A DNA stretch of 64,000 bases. It comes from Streptomyces anulatus. GTDB taxonomy: Bacteria; Actinomycetota; Actinomycetes; Streptomycetales; Streptomycetaceae. The number at the start of each line of letters is the position of its first letter. The stretch's first letter is position 1. The translations under genes and the position numbers were made by a program. The stretch lies in NCBI RefSeq assembly GCF_014650675.1, contig NZ_BMVK01000008.1, forward strand, positions 62,001 through 126,000. The letters are read 5' to 3'. Shown one piece after another: positions 50,129 through 59,372 of the stretch. Under the pieces are notes generated by a model. That model saw nothing but the letters and a program-made list of their open reading frames with translations. It was not told the origin of the DNA and ran no database searches.

Positions 50129-51997
50129 TTGCTGGTTCTGCTGGATCATCCGGTGCCGACCTCCGTCGAGCCGCTGCTGAAAGGTCCGCACGTACTGCAC
50201 CGCCCCACGCTGGGGGCGCGGCCGGGCGCCCTCCGCGGCCGGGCTCTGGCCAGGCACCGGCCGGACGTCCTGCTCACCCGGTCCGCACCCGTGGCGGCCG
50301 AGACGGCCGCCTGGGGTGCGGCGGCCGGAGAGCGCCCCCTCGTCGTCGTCCTGCTGGACCGGGCGGCCGGACCGGGCGGGGCGCGCGGGGCCGTCGAGCG
50401 CGTCCGCCGCCCGCCCGCCCGCCGATTACCCGGGGCCGGACCGGCCGGCTCCCGATTACGCGTGACCGTGTGCCCGTCGGCCGGGGCGGCCGAGCCCCCC
50501 GCGGACCTCTACGCACGAGCGCTCGCCACGGCCGAACGCCGCTTCCTGGCCGAGCGGGTCGGCCCGGTGCTCGCCGGGCACCTCGGCGCCGTCCGGCCGG
50601 TGGCGGCCTCGGTCGTCCTCGTGGGCGCCGGCGTGGTGAACCTGCTGACCGGGCTGCGGCTGCTCCGGGCCGGTCACCGCGTGACGTTCTACGACAGCGG
50701 CCCCGACCCCCGGTCCGGCGCGCCGTGGACATCCTTCGGGTGCAGCAGGGGCGGCGGCGACGCCCGGATGTTCACGCTCACCGAGGCCGACGGCTATTTC
50801 GGGAGCCCCGGAGGCGGGCCCCTGCCCTTCGCCCAGCCGGTGAAGGACAAGGGCTGGGGCCTGGCCGACCTGGCCCGCCTCGGGCCGGCCGAGCGGGCGT
50901 GGACCGAGGACAACGCCCGGGTGCCCGGCTGGCTGGCCCGGTCCTTCACCGAGGAGGTCCTGGGCTACAACCTCACCTCCGACCGGCTCTGGCGGGACCT
51001 CCGGCACGATGTTCCGGAGCTGTTCCACGGGGTCGGCCTGCGGGAGGGCATCCTGCGGATCTACAGCGACCAGGACGTGCTGGAAGCCCATGCGGCACGC
51101 CAACGCTCGCTCACCGAACGGGACTTCGAGATCCTGTCCGCCGACCGGGTCAGCGCCCGGCACCCGGCGCTGGCCGCGGCGCACCGGGCGGGGGCCTTCG
51201 TCGGCGGCATCGAGGTGAACGGGTTCACCGTGCAGGTGCACCGGTTCCTCGGCCTCGTGACCGACGCGGCCGAGCGGGCGGGGGCCCTCTTCCACTGGGG
51301 ACGGCCGGTGGCCGCCCTCGTCCCGGGCGAGGGCGGCGCGCCGGACGGCATCAGATGCCGCGACGGCGGGACGGTCCGCGCCGATCACTACGTCCTGTCC
51401 CCCGGCGCCTACGGGGAAGCGCTGCTGCGCGGCACCGCGTCCGCCGGGCTGATCCACGGGATGGCCGGCGCCTGGCTCACGCTCCCCGATCCCGGCCGGG
51501 GGCTGAAGAACTCCCTGAAGATCACCAGGAGCGGGCACACGGCGGCCGACGCCAACGTCACCGTCACCGAGGGGGCCGACGGCCGTTCCTACCTCACCGT
51601 CGGATCGGGCTACGGCTGGACGGGCGCCGACCCGGACAACCTCGATCCGACGCAGCTCGAAGCGCTCCACGCGGCGGTCGACGACACGGCCTCCTCCTTC
51701 TTCCCCGACGCGTTCGACGAGGCCCGGAGATCCGGCCTGCTGGAGCGGAGCAGAAGATATTGCGTGCGGCCCTGGACCGCTTCGAGCCTTCCTGTTTTCG
51801 AGACCACGAGGACCGCCGGAGGCGGGCTTCTCCTCATCACCGGCGGCCACAACACGGGCGGATTCGCCCAGGCCCCCGTGACCGCCGAGGCGGTGGCCTC
51901 GGCACTTCGCGGGGAAAGCCACCCGATGCACGTCGACTACCACCCGAACCGACTCCGTATGTTCTACGGACAAAAGGATGCGAGGCTCCCGGAATGA
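50129..51997 (+). CDS. FAD-dependent amine-oxidase-like protein with N-terminal dehydrogenase-like domain and two TTA codons
   Basis: A 622-residue fusion. Residues about 150-622 are a DAO-type (glycine/D-amino-acid oxidase) flavoprotein with VVLVGAGVVNLLTGLRLLRAG, CSRGGGDARMFT and the C-terminal GLLLITGGHNTGGFAQAP. The first ~130 residues resemble the lid of D-2-hydroxyacid dehydrogenases but lack a nucleotide site, a weak match. TTA Leu codons occur at 50426 and 50456 (residues 100 and 110), so expression probably needs the bldA tRNA. The TTG start is set by GAGGAGG five bases upstream; a TTG at 50093 has no ribosome site. Confidence 0.8.
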   Translation: MLVLLDHPVPTSVEPLLKGPHVLHRPTLGARPGALRGRALARHRPDVLLTRSAPVAAETAAWGAAAGERPLVVVLLDRAAGPGGARGAVERVRRPPARRLPGAGPAGSRLRVTVCPSAGAAEPPADLYARALATAERRFLAERVGPVLAGHLGAVRPVAASVVLVGAGVVNLLTGLRLLRAGHRVTFYDSGPDPRSGAPWTSFGCSRGGGDARMFTLTEADGYFGSPGGGPLPFAQPVKDKGWGLADLARLGPAERAWTEDNARVPGWLARSFTEEVLGYNLTSDRLWRDLRHDVPELFHGVGLREGILRIYSDQDVLEAHAARQRSLTERDFEILSADRVSARHPALAAAHRAGAFVGGIEVNGFTVQVHRFLGLVTDAAERAGALFHWGRPVAALVPGEGGAPDGIRCRDGGTVRADHYVLSPGAYGEALLRGTASAGLIHGMAGAWLTLPDPGRGLKNSLKITRSGHTAADANVTVTEGADGRSYLTVGSGYGWTGADPDNLDPTQLEALHAAVDDTASSFFPDAFDEARRSGLLERSRRYCVRPWTASSLPVFETTRTAGGGLLLITGGHNTGGFAQAPVTAEAVASALRGESHPMHVDYHPNRLRMFYGQKDARLPE

Positions 51998-52833
51998 CGG
52001 ACGAAGAATCCACGGCCGGCACGACGGCATGGCAGCAGCGAGGCAGTTCCTTCGGTGACGGGGTCGACGCCTACGAGACCACCCGGCCGGGATATCCCGT
52101 CGAGAGCGTCCGGTGGATCCTGGGGACCGAACCGAGGGACGTGCTGGACCTCGGCGCGGGCACCGGTCTGCTCACCCGGGTCCTGGCGGCCGAGGGGCAC
52201 CGGACCCGGGCGGTCGAGCCGGACGCCGCGATGCGCGCCCGCATCACCGCCACCGCCCCCGGGGCCGAGGCCCTGGCCGGCAGCGCCGAGGACATCCCGC
52301 TGCCCGACGCCTGCCTGGACGCGGTGCTGGTCAGCCACGCCTATCACTGGTTCGACCCCGCTCCCGCCCACGCCGAGATCGCGCGCGTACTGCGCCCCGG
52401 CGGAGTTCTGGCGACCCTCTGGAACCTCCGTGACGAAGAGGTCCCCTGGTCGGCGGCGCTGTCCGGCATCCTCGCCGACGAGGACACCGGGACGGACCCG
52501 CGCACCCCCGCGGCGATCATGCTGCACGGCGCGTTGAAGGCGCTGCGCGCCCAGGATTCCGCGTGGCTCACCGGCTGGCTGCGCGATCCCTCGTTCGGGC
52601 CGGAGTTCGGGGCCGTCGAACAGGGCTTCTTTCCGCATTCCGAGGCGAAGACGATCGATTCTCTCGTCACGCTCATAAAATCACGGTCGTACTACCTGAC
52701 GTCCTCTCCGGACCGCCGCCGGGAAATCGAGGAACGTATACGTGAACTCGCCACCGTGCACCCGGAACTGAAAAGCGGCAATACCTTCGAGCTACCCTAC
52801 GTGACGGTGGTATTCACCACGGCCCGCAACTGA
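51994..52833 (+). CDS. Class I SAM-dependent methyltransferase
   Basis: A 279-residue methyltransferase of the Methyltransf_11 type. The SAM loop is VLDLGAGTGLLTRVL (about residues 47-61); VEPDAAMRARI and LVSHAYHWFDP follow. The ATG overlaps the flavoprotein stop (ATGA). The body near 52660-52790 is less G/C-rich than usual, a hint of acquired DNA. The substrate is unknown, presumably the product of its operon partners. Confidence 0.88.
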   Translation: MTDEESTAGTTAWQQRGSSFGDGVDAYETTRPGYPVESVRWILGTEPRDVLDLGAGTGLLTRVLAAEGHRTRAVEPDAAMRARITATAPGAEALAGSAEDIPLPDACLDAVLVSHAYHWFDPAPAHAEIARVLRPGGVLATLWNLRDEEVPWSAALSGILADEDTGTDPRTPAAIMLHGALKALRAQDSAWLTGWLRDPSFGPEFGAVEQGFFPHSEAKTIDSLVTLIKSRSYYLTSSPDRRREIEERIRELATVHPELKSGNTFELPYVTVVFTTARN

Positions 52834-52928
52834 CGGTCCGCACCGGAAATCCGGAGCGCGGACAACCGGAAAGCCGGGATGCCGGGAAGCCGTGGATCCG
52901 GAAGACAACTTCGCCGAAAGGGAACACG

Positions 52929-54644
52929 GTGCTCTCACCCGTCGCCGCGTCCGTCTGCCCCTCACGAGGCGGCGGAAAGGCCCGCTGGGAAGGTTTCTTC
53001 ACCGGCCACCGGGTCTGGGACGAGACACGCGTCGCGGAGAGCGCGAAACGGCTTCTCGGCATGGACACCGCGGCCGTGGCGAGGGCCGCCGGCGAGGCGG
53101 TGCGGCCGTACCGGGCCCGGCCGGGCAGCACCGCCCCGTCGCTCCTGCTGCACACCACCACCCCCCTGCTCAAGGCGTTCGACGGCGACCTGGCCGCTCT
53201 GCTGAGCGGCCAGGAACCCCACGACGTGACCACGTACGTCGAGGCCAGGTCGGTCTATCTGGGCACCCCCGACGACCTCACCCTGGGCCGTACCGCGCCC
53301 TGGGCCGAGGCCGCGGCGCTCCGGGGCGTCCCCGCCGTGGACATCGGGGACCTGGACCACTACTACCTGACCCACGCCCTGCTGCTCATGGCGGAGGCCC
53401 ACGAGGAGCGGGCGGACACCCCCCTGCGCCAGGTCATCGACTGGCTGCGCGACCGCCCCGACGCGGTGGTCCGGCTGTACGCACTGGACGTGGAGACACA
53501 GATCTTCCTGCTCTGGCTGCTCCGCAGGACCGGGCTGGCCGAACTGGCCACGGACGCCAACAGCCCGGCGGTCGCCACCGAATGGAACCGGAAGAACCAC
53601 ATCCATCCCACGGTCGCCGACGCCCGGGCGATGCCCGCGTCCGCACTGGAGCTGTCCCCCGAGGTACTGCTCGCCGCCGAGCAGCGTCTCGGCCGGGCCC
53701 ACCGGCGGCTGGGGCTGACCGTCCCGGTCCTGCCCGGCTACACGATCGCCCGGACCGGCGTCGACCGGGACGCCTTCGTGGCCGACGTGCTCGACGCGGC
53801 CACCCTGCTCCGCACCCGTTACGGCCTGAGCCGGGCCGCGCTCAAGCCCGCCGACGCGGGCGACGGGGCGCGCATCGTGGGCAACCTGGACCTCGCCGAC
53901 ACCGACCGGCTGGCCGCGGAGGCCCGGACCGCGCACGCGGTCGGGGACGACCACCTCCTGGAGGCCTGGGTCACCTTCCTCACCGTCTCCCTGGGCGACG
54001 AGGAGGCCGGGCCCGGCTCCCCGCCGGCCCGCCGCGTCCCGGTCGTACCGTCGGGGCACATCCGCCACGGGCAGGTCGCCGAAGGACTGACCCTCCAGAT
54101 GCTGGACGGCTACTCCTGGCGGGGCAACGACTACGTCGACGAGGCCGGCTGGACCGCTCTCGGGCTGCCCCGGGACGCCTACCGGACCGTCCGCGCCGCG
54201 CTGGCGGCGGTCCGCGAGGCCTTCCGAGGCCCGCAGAGCGTCGCGGACGGCAGCTACGGAGGACTGGTCACCGGCGGCATCGACTTCGCCGTGGGCCGGC
54301 TCGGCGGCGCGTTCGGCGACCGTCTTCTCGTCGGGGCGATCGACTTCAACCTCTCCGCGCACGGCGCCGAGAGCCTGCGCACCTTCCGGGACCGCGCCCG
54401 GGAGCAGGCGATCGACGAGCCGTACGCGTCGACCCGCGTCTTCCTGCCGCCGGCGGACCGGACGCTCCATCAGATGGCCGCGACGGCCCGGTCCATGGCC
54501 GTGCCCGGCGCCCTGCTGGAGGCGGTGGCCTGCGTACCGCGGCGGTGGGGCATGGTCGCCGCGACCGGCGCCGGGCCGGCCGTCGCCGCCGCCCGGGCCG
54601 AGGCGCTGGTCGCGGCTCTGACCGCGCCCGGCCCCCGCCCGTGA
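52929..54644 (+). CDS. Putative ATP-grasp-like ligase, 571 aa
   Basis: A GTG-started protein (AAGGGAA upstream), 95 bases after the methyltransferase. The region about 295-480 has ATP-grasp-like features: AALKPADAGDGARI (nucleotide Lys), DDHLLEAWVTFL, then GGIDFAVGRLGGAFGDRLLV and IDFNLSAHGAESLR, where the Asp/Asn pair would hold Mg-ATP. The N-terminal half (about 20-260) resembles pre-ATP-grasp domains only loosely. If correct, it joins a carboxylate to an amine. An assignment without homology search is tentative. Confidence 0.6.
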   Translation: MLSPVAASVCPSRGGGKARWEGFFTGHRVWDETRVAESAKRLLGMDTAAVARAAGEAVRPYRARPGSTAPSLLLHTTTPLLKAFDGDLAALLSGQEPHDVTTYVEARSVYLGTPDDLTLGRTAPWAEAAALRGVPAVDIGDLDHYYLTHALLLMAEAHEERADTPLRQVIDWLRDRPDAVVRLYALDVETQIFLLWLLRRTGLAELATDANSPAVATEWNRKNHIHPTVADARAMPASALELSPEVLLAAEQRLGRAHRRLGLTVPVLPGYTIARTGVDRDAFVADVLDAATLLRTRYGLSRAALKPADAGDGARIVGNLDLADTDRLAAEARTAHAVGDDHLLEAWVTFLTVSLGDEEAGPGSPPARRVPVVPSGHIRHGQVAEGLTLQMLDGYSWRGNDYVDEAGWTALGLPRDAYRTVRAALAAVREAFRGPQSVADGSYGGLVTGGIDFAVGRLGGAFGDRLLVGAIDFNLSAHGAESLRTFRDRAREQAIDEPYASTRVFLPPADRTLHQMAATARSMAVPGALLEAVACVPRRWGMVAATGAGPAVAAARAEALVAALTAPGPRP

Positions 54645-54711
54645 TCAATTCGCAATCGATTCCGCTCTTGACCGAGACCCATCAACAGAGCGGGCGATTA
54701 CGCTCCGAACC

Positions 54712-55905
54712 ATGCCCAACAGCCCGTCCCCCACAGGCAGTCACGCCGCCGCCCTCACCGACCGTACGGACGACCGTCCCGTCTACGTCATAGGCGGCGG
54801 CCCCGGAGGCCTCGCCGTCGCCGCCTCGCTGCGCGCCCGGGGCGTACGGGCCGTGGTCCTGGAGAAGTCGGACCGGGTCGGCGCGTCCTGGCGCGGCCAC
54901 TACGACCGGCTGCACCTGCACACGACCCGCCGCTGGTCGGCGCTGCCGGGGCTGCGCATGCCGCGCAGGTTCGGGCGCTGGGTGGGCCGGGACGACGTGG
55001 TGCGGTATTTGGAGAAGTACACCGAGCACCACGGGCTGGAAGTGGTCACCGGCGTCGAGGTGACGCGGATCGACCGGGCCCCCGACGGCTCCGGCGACTG
55101 GCAGCTCACGGCGACGGGCGGGCGGGTCCTGCGGGGCCGCGCGGTCGTCGTCGCCACCGGCTTCAACCACACCCCGCGCATCCCGGACTGGCCGGGCCGC
55201 GACACGTTCACCGGCGAACTGCTGCACGCCGCGCGGTACCGCGCCCCGGCCCCGTACGCGGACCGGGACGTCCTGGTCGTCGGCATCGGCAACACGGGCG
55301 CGGAGATCGCCGCCGACCTCGCGGAGGGCGGCGCGTCCCGGGTGCGCATCGCGGTCCGGACGGTCCCGCACATCGTCCGCCGCTCCACCGCGGGCTGGCC
55401 GGCCCAGGCCACCGGCATCCTGGTCCGCCGCCTCCCGGTGCGGCTCGTCGACCGCGCGGGGGCCGTGATGTGCCGGATCGCCGTGCCCGACCTGGCCGCC
55501 CAGGGCCTCCCCCGCCCCGACACCGGCCTGTACTCCCGGGTCCGCCAGGGCGCGATCCCGGTCCAGGACGTGGGGCTGATCGACGCGGTCCGGACCGGCG
55601 CGGTCACCCCGGTGGCGGCGGTCGCCTCCTTCGACAAGGACACCGTGGTCCTGGCCGACGGCACCCGCCTCACCCCGGACGCCGTCATCGCCGCCACCGG
55701 CTACGACCGTGCCCTGGAGCCGCTGCTCGGCCACCTCGACGTCCTGGACGGGCGGGGCCGCCCGGTCGCCCACGGCGGCCGCTCGCCGAAGGGGGCCCCG
55801 GGGCTGTACTTCACGGGCTTCACCAACCCGATCAGCGGGATGCTCCGCGAAATGGCCCTGGACGCCGAGAGGATCGCGAAGAGGGTGGCACGGGCGTCGC
55901 GCTGA
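54712..55905 (+). CDS. Flavin-containing monooxygenase-like NAD(P)/FAD oxidoreductase
   Basis: A 397-residue protein with two Rossmann sites: VYVIGGGPGGLAVAASL near the N-terminus for FAD and VLVVGIGNTGAEIAADL (about residues 185-200) for NAD(P)H. VVVATGFNHTP matches the FMO/YUC ATG motif. The family oxidises N, S or carbonyl groups. It is probably transcribed separately from the ligase gene (67-base gap containing TTGACCGAG and TTACGCT, a plausible promoter). Confidence 0.88.
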   Translation: MPNSPSPTGSHAAALTDRTDDRPVYVIGGGPGGLAVAASLRARGVRAVVLEKSDRVGASWRGHYDRLHLHTTRRWSALPGLRMPRRFGRWVGRDDVVRYLEKYTEHHGLEVVTGVEVTRIDRAPDGSGDWQLTATGGRVLRGRAVVVATGFNHTPRIPDWPGRDTFTGELLHAARYRAPAPYADRDVLVVGIGNTGAEIAADLAEGGASRVRIAVRTVPHIVRRSTAGWPAQATGILVRRLPVRLVDRAGAVMCRIAVPDLAAQGLPRPDTGLYSRVRQGAIPVQDVGLIDAVRTGAVTPVAAVASFDKDTVVLADGTRLTPDAVIAATGYDRALEPLLGHLDVLDGRGRPVAHGGRSPKGAPGLYFTGFTNPISGMLREMALDAERIAKRVARASR

Positions 55906-55927
55906 GGGCCTTGGGCCCCCTCGTGCC

Positions 55928-55941
55928 GTGACGGCCGTCAC
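55928..55941. promoter_or_regulatory. Palindrome upstream of the AhpD-like gene
   Basis: GTGACGGCCGTCAC, a perfect palindrome 78-91 bases before the AhpD-like ATG. It is nearly identical to the one before the VOC gene (37163-37176). Confidence 0.45.
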
Positions 55942-56018
55942 TCTCCCGGATGTCACATCCTCCGGGGCCGGGTCCGTCCTGTGTGGGTAACCCCGGACGA
56001 CAGCAGAGGGAGCACACC

Positions 56019-56492
56019 ATGAACGCCCGACTCAACGCCTTCGCCAGCCCGGTCACGGGCAAGCTCGTGAAGCACCTGGTCTCGGCGGGCAAGGCCGTCG
56101 AGGACACGGCGCTGCCCGCGGTGACGCAGGAGCTGGTGAAGATCCGCGCGAGCCAGATCAACGGCTGCGGCGGCTGCCTGGACATGCACACCAAGGAAGC
56201 GGCCGCGGCCGGGGAGACCTCGCTGCGCCTCAACCTGATCGCCGCCTGGCGGGAGGCCACCGTCTTCACCGACGCCGAGCGCGCGGCGCTGGAGCTGACG
56301 GAGCAGGGCACCCGCATCGCGGACGCGGCGGGCGGGGTCCCGGACGACGTCTGGGCGAACGCCGCCGAGCACTACGACGAGGAGCAGCTTCTCGCCCTGG
56401 TCTCCCTGATCGCGCTGATCAACACCTTCAACCGGCTGAACGTCATCCTCCAGCAGCCGGCCGGCGGCTACCGGGTGGGGCAGTTCGCGTAA
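56019..56492 (+). CDS. Carboxymuconolactone decarboxylase family (AhpD-like) protein
   Basis: A 157-residue alkylhydroperoxidase-type helical protein. The redox pair is CGGC in INGCGGCLDMHTKEA (about residues 50-64), with the His a few residues later. The ATG follows AGAGGGAG. A palindrome (GTGACGGCCGTCAC, 55928-55941) and a TGTCACATCC element lie in front of it. It probably detoxifies peroxides. Confidence 0.9.
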   Translation: MNARLNAFASPVTGKLVKHLVSAGKAVEDTALPAVTQELVKIRASQINGCGGCLDMHTKEAAAAGETSLRLNLIAAWREATVFTDAERAALELTEQGTRIADAAGGVPDDVWANAAEHYDEEQLLALVSLIALINTFNRLNVILQQPAGGYRVGQFA

Positions 56493-56514
56493 CCGGGCGG
56501 ACCGGGCCCGGGGC

Positions 56515-57366
56515 CTACGCCCACACCCCCGTGGCCGCGATGCGCCGCGCCCACGGTTCCAGGTCCGCCGCCTCCCGGCCGAGCACCCGGCGGACGCCGT
56601 CGGTCACCTCGGCCGAGTGGCCCGCGCGGTGCAGGGCGAACATCGCGCCCAGGGAGTCGGCGGCGGCCTCCGGCCAGCCCTGGGCGAGGAGTTCGGCGCG
56701 GTACGCCTCGGCGGTCAGCTCCTCGTAGCGGACGGGCCGGCCCGCCGCGCGGGCGATGGTCTCCACGGCCCCGGCGAAGGTGAGGGCGCGGGGGCCGGAC
56801 AGTTCGTACGTGCGGCCCGCGTGGCCGTCCTCGGTGAGGACGGCCACCGCGACCGCCGCCACGTCGTCGGCGTCGACGAAGGGTTCGGGGACGTCCCCGA
56901 TCGGCAGGGCGAGGCGGCCCGCGCGGAGCGGGTCCCGCCACAGGTCCTCGTCGAAGTTCTGGAAGAAGTTGTTGGGACGCAGGAGGGTCCACTCGGCCCC
57001 GGTCTCCCGGACCGCGTCCTCCGCCGCCGCCATGCCCCGGCCGAAGCCGTCGCCCGCGTGCTCGATGCCGTGGCCGGACAGGACCACGAAGCGGCGGACC
57101 CCGGAGGCCTCGGCGCGGGTCACGAACTCCTTGACGGGGGACGGGTCGTCGGGGGCGACCAGGTAGAGGGCGCCGGCCCCGGCGAGGGCCGGCTCCCAGG
57201 TGTCGGGGAGGGTCCAGTCGAACCGGACCTCGCCGGAGCGGGAGGCGGGACGGACCGCGGTGGTTCCGGTCGCGCGCAGCCGGGCCACCACCCGGCGGCC
57301 GGTCTTGCCGGTGGCCCCGAGGACGAGGATCCCGGGCGGGGTGCGGTGCGTGGTCTTCGTCGTCAT
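56515..57366 (-). CDS. NmrA-like NAD(P)-binding protein
   Basis: A 283-residue atypical short-chain dehydrogenase. The nucleotide loop is LVLGATGKTGRRVV (about residues 14-27); RPNNFFQNF and YELSGPRALTF are typical of the NmrA/azoreductase-like subgroup. No Tyr-x3-Lys catalytic pair is evident, so it may be a sensor or a quinone oxidoreductase. It is divergent from the AraC gene, which likely controls it. Confidence 0.87.
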   Translation of the reverse strand: MTTKTTHRTPPGILVLGATGKTGRRVVARLRATGTTAVRPASRSGEVRFDWTLPDTWEPALAGAGALYLVAPDDPSPVKEFVTRAEASGVRRFVVLSGHGIEHAGDGFGRGMAAAEDAVRETGAEWTLLRPNNFFQNFDEDLWRDPLRAGRLALPIGDVPEPFVDADDVAAVAVAVLTEDGHAGRTYELSGPRALTFAGAVETIARAAGRPVRYEELTAEAYRAELLAQGWPEAAADSLGAMFALHRAGHSAEVTDGVRRVLGREAADLEPWARRIAATGVWA

Positions 57367-57461
57367 GGGCCCAGTCCATCGCGGCGGCCCCTTCCGGACC
57401 ATGGGCGTCCGTCCGTCGTCCATAGGTGTTCGTCCGGGGCGCCCGCGACACTGCCCAGGGA

Positions 57462-57517
57462 GTGTCCGCGAAGTATCGTCGTCCGCCCTCGCGGGCCGGG
57501 CGAGACTTTGCGGACAC
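57462..57517. promoter_or_regulatory. Long inverted repeat between the NmrA-like and AraC genes
   Basis: GTGTCCGCGAAGT (57462-57474) and ACTTTGCGGACAC (57505-57517) are 13-base arms with one mismatch, 30 bases apart, ending 18 bases before the AraC start. This fits a dimeric AraC operator that acts on both divergent genes. Confidence 0.6.
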
Positions 57518-57534
57518 GACCTAGGCTGGGCGCC

Positions 57535-58494
57535 ATGGACGTGTTCGACGAGCTGTTGCGGGGCGTGCGGGGCAGGGGCGCGGTGTTCGGCCGTTCGGTG
57601 CTGTGCGCACCGTGGTCACTGCGGTTCACGGACGGGGCGTATCTGACCCTGTGCCTGCCGTTGCGCGGTGCGGGGTGGATCGTGCCGGAAGGCGGCGAGC
57701 CGCTGCGGGTGAAGGTCGGCGAGGCGGCGATCGTCCGGGGTCCGGCCCCGTTCGTCTTCACCGACGACCCGGCGGACGGTACGGGGACGGAGCGGGCCGG
57801 CGACGTACGGGAGGTGCGCTGGGGCCAGGTCCGGGACACCGCAGCCCCTCCGGACCGCGGCCCCGAAATGGACTGCCCCACCGTGCTGTTGGCCGCCACC
57901 TATGACGTACGGGCGCAGGTCCCCCAGCGGCTCCTGCGGGCGCTTCCGCCGGCCCTCGTGGTGCCCGACGAGGAGGACTGCGCGCCGATGCGCGACTATC
58001 TGGAGGCGCAGCTCGGCGGCGGGCGGCCGGGCGATCAGATCGTGCTCGACCGGCTGCTGGACTGGATGCTGGTGTGCACGCTGCGGGACTGGTTCGACCG
58101 GCCCGAGGCGGATCCGCCGGGGTGGTACGGGGCGCTCGGCGACGAGGTGGCGGGGCCGGCGCTGCGGGCGATGCACGCGGACCCGGCGCACCCCTGGACG
58201 ACGGCGGAGCTGGCGAGCCGCGCGGGGGTGTCCCGGACGACCCTGGCGAAGCGGTTCACCGAGCTCGTCGGGGACGGTCCGGTGGCCTACCTGACCGAGT
58301 GGCGGATGACGCTGGCGGCGGACCTGCTGACCCGCCCGGAGCTGACCGTGGCGGCCGTGGCCCGGCGGGTCGGCTACGCGGACGCGTTCGGCTTCAGCGC
58401 GGCGTTCAAGCGGCTGCGCGGCGAGAGCCCGAGCGCGTTCCGGCGGGAGGCGTCGGCACTCGGCCCGGTGGAGGCGGCCGCCCCGGCGGGGTGA
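57535..58494 (+). CDS. AraC-family transcriptional regulator
   Basis: A 319-residue regulator with an N-terminal cupin-type ligand domain (AYLTLCLPLRGAGWIVPEGG, VKVGEAAIVRGPAPFVF) and a C-terminal AraC domain. The latter has WTTAELASRAGVSRTTLAKRF and VAAVARRVGYADAFGFSAAF, two helix-turn-helix units. The start after CGCC was placed where conservation begins; the frame is open upstream. It is divergent from the NmrA-like gene. Confidence 0.92.
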   Translation: MDVFDELLRGVRGRGAVFGRSVLCAPWSLRFTDGAYLTLCLPLRGAGWIVPEGGEPLRVKVGEAAIVRGPAPFVFTDDPADGTGTERAGDVREVRWGQVRDTAAPPDRGPEMDCPTVLLAATYDVRAQVPQRLLRALPPALVVPDEEDCAPMRDYLEAQLGGGRPGDQIVLDRLLDWMLVCTLRDWFDRPEADPPGWYGALGDEVAGPALRAMHADPAHPWTTAELASRAGVSRTTLAKRFTELVGDGPVAYLTEWRMTLAADLLTRPELTVAAVARRVGYADAFGFSAAFKRLRGESPSAFRREASALGPVEAAAPAG

Positions 58495-58528
58495 CATCCG
58501 TGCCGAGGCGCCGGAGCCTGCGGGCTCG

Positions 58529-59371
58529 TCAGCCGCCGATCGGCTGATACGTCTTCATCCGGTGCCGCCAGTAGACGAGGGCCAGGAGGCAGAGCGCGGG
58601 GCCCGTCAGCAGCGCCAGGTAGCCGAGCGCCGGGTGTCCCCCGTAGGCGTCGCTCCGGCCGAGGATGAGGGCGGTCGGCACGTAGGCGACATAGGCCACC
58701 GGAAGAATCGTGTACGACAGAAAGCGCGGTGCGGCGGACAGGATGCTCAGCGGGTAGGGGGTGACAGTCGACACGGTCGTCTCGATGCCGGTGCTGAGCC
58801 CCTCGAATCCGCCGTGCCGCAGGCCCGCCGCCGCGACGACGAGTTGCAGCGCGGCCTCGATGAGCGCGGCCCCGACGAGTGCGAGGAGCAGGACGGCGCA
58901 CTCCCGCGGCCCCCAGCCGACGGCCGACTGCGCGACCGCGTAGGCCAGCAGCGCGAGGCCGGTGATCGTGTCGCCCACGGCATTGAAGTTGACCCGGAAC
59001 AACAGCACTTGGGAGAGGACCGACAGGGGTGTCGTGAAGTAGCGGTCGAAGTTCCCTTCCCGCAGGAGTGTCTGGACGGCTGCGATGTTCGAGAAGAAGA
59101 ACACGTAGAGGGCGTGGCCGCAGGTCCGCACCGCGACGATGAGCAGCACGTCCTGCCGGGACCAGCCGGCGAGGCTCTCGAAACGGGACATGAGAGCGAC
59201 CACGAACAGTGCCATGGACCCCTGGAACAGGATCCCGTTGACGAGGGAGATGGTGAAGTCCAGCTTGTAGGCCTTCTGCGCCTTGAGCGAGTACCAGACG
59301 GTGAGGGCGTACACCCGGGTGAAGCGTCGTACGCGTGCGAGCACCGGGTCCGCCGCGAGGTGCACCGCCAC
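58529..59371 (-). CDS. ABC-2 family transporter permease
   Basis: A 280-residue permease with about six segments, resembling ABC-2/DUF990 exporters: TVWYSLKAQKAYKLDFTISL, VRTCGHALYVFFFSNIAAVQ, LLREGNFDRYFTTPLSVL. It is the third gene of an exporter operon (ATPase, two permeases). The substrate is unknown; next to a thioesterase-marked cluster, self-resistance or product export is plausible. Confidence 0.87.
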   Translation of the reverse strand: MAVHLAADPVLARVRRFTRVYALTVWYSLKAQKAYKLDFTISLVNGILFQGSMALFVVALMSRFESLAGWSRQDVLLIVAVRTCGHALYVFFFSNIAAVQTLLREGNFDRYFTTPLSVLSQVLLFRVNFNAVGDTITGLALLAYAVAQSAVGWGPRECAVLLLALVGAALIEAALQLVVAAAGLRHGGFEGLSTGIETTVSTVTPYPLSILSAAPRFLSYTILPVAYVAYVPTALILGRSDAYGGHPALGYLALLTGPALCLLALVYWRHRMKTYQPIGG

Positions 59372-59372
59372 G

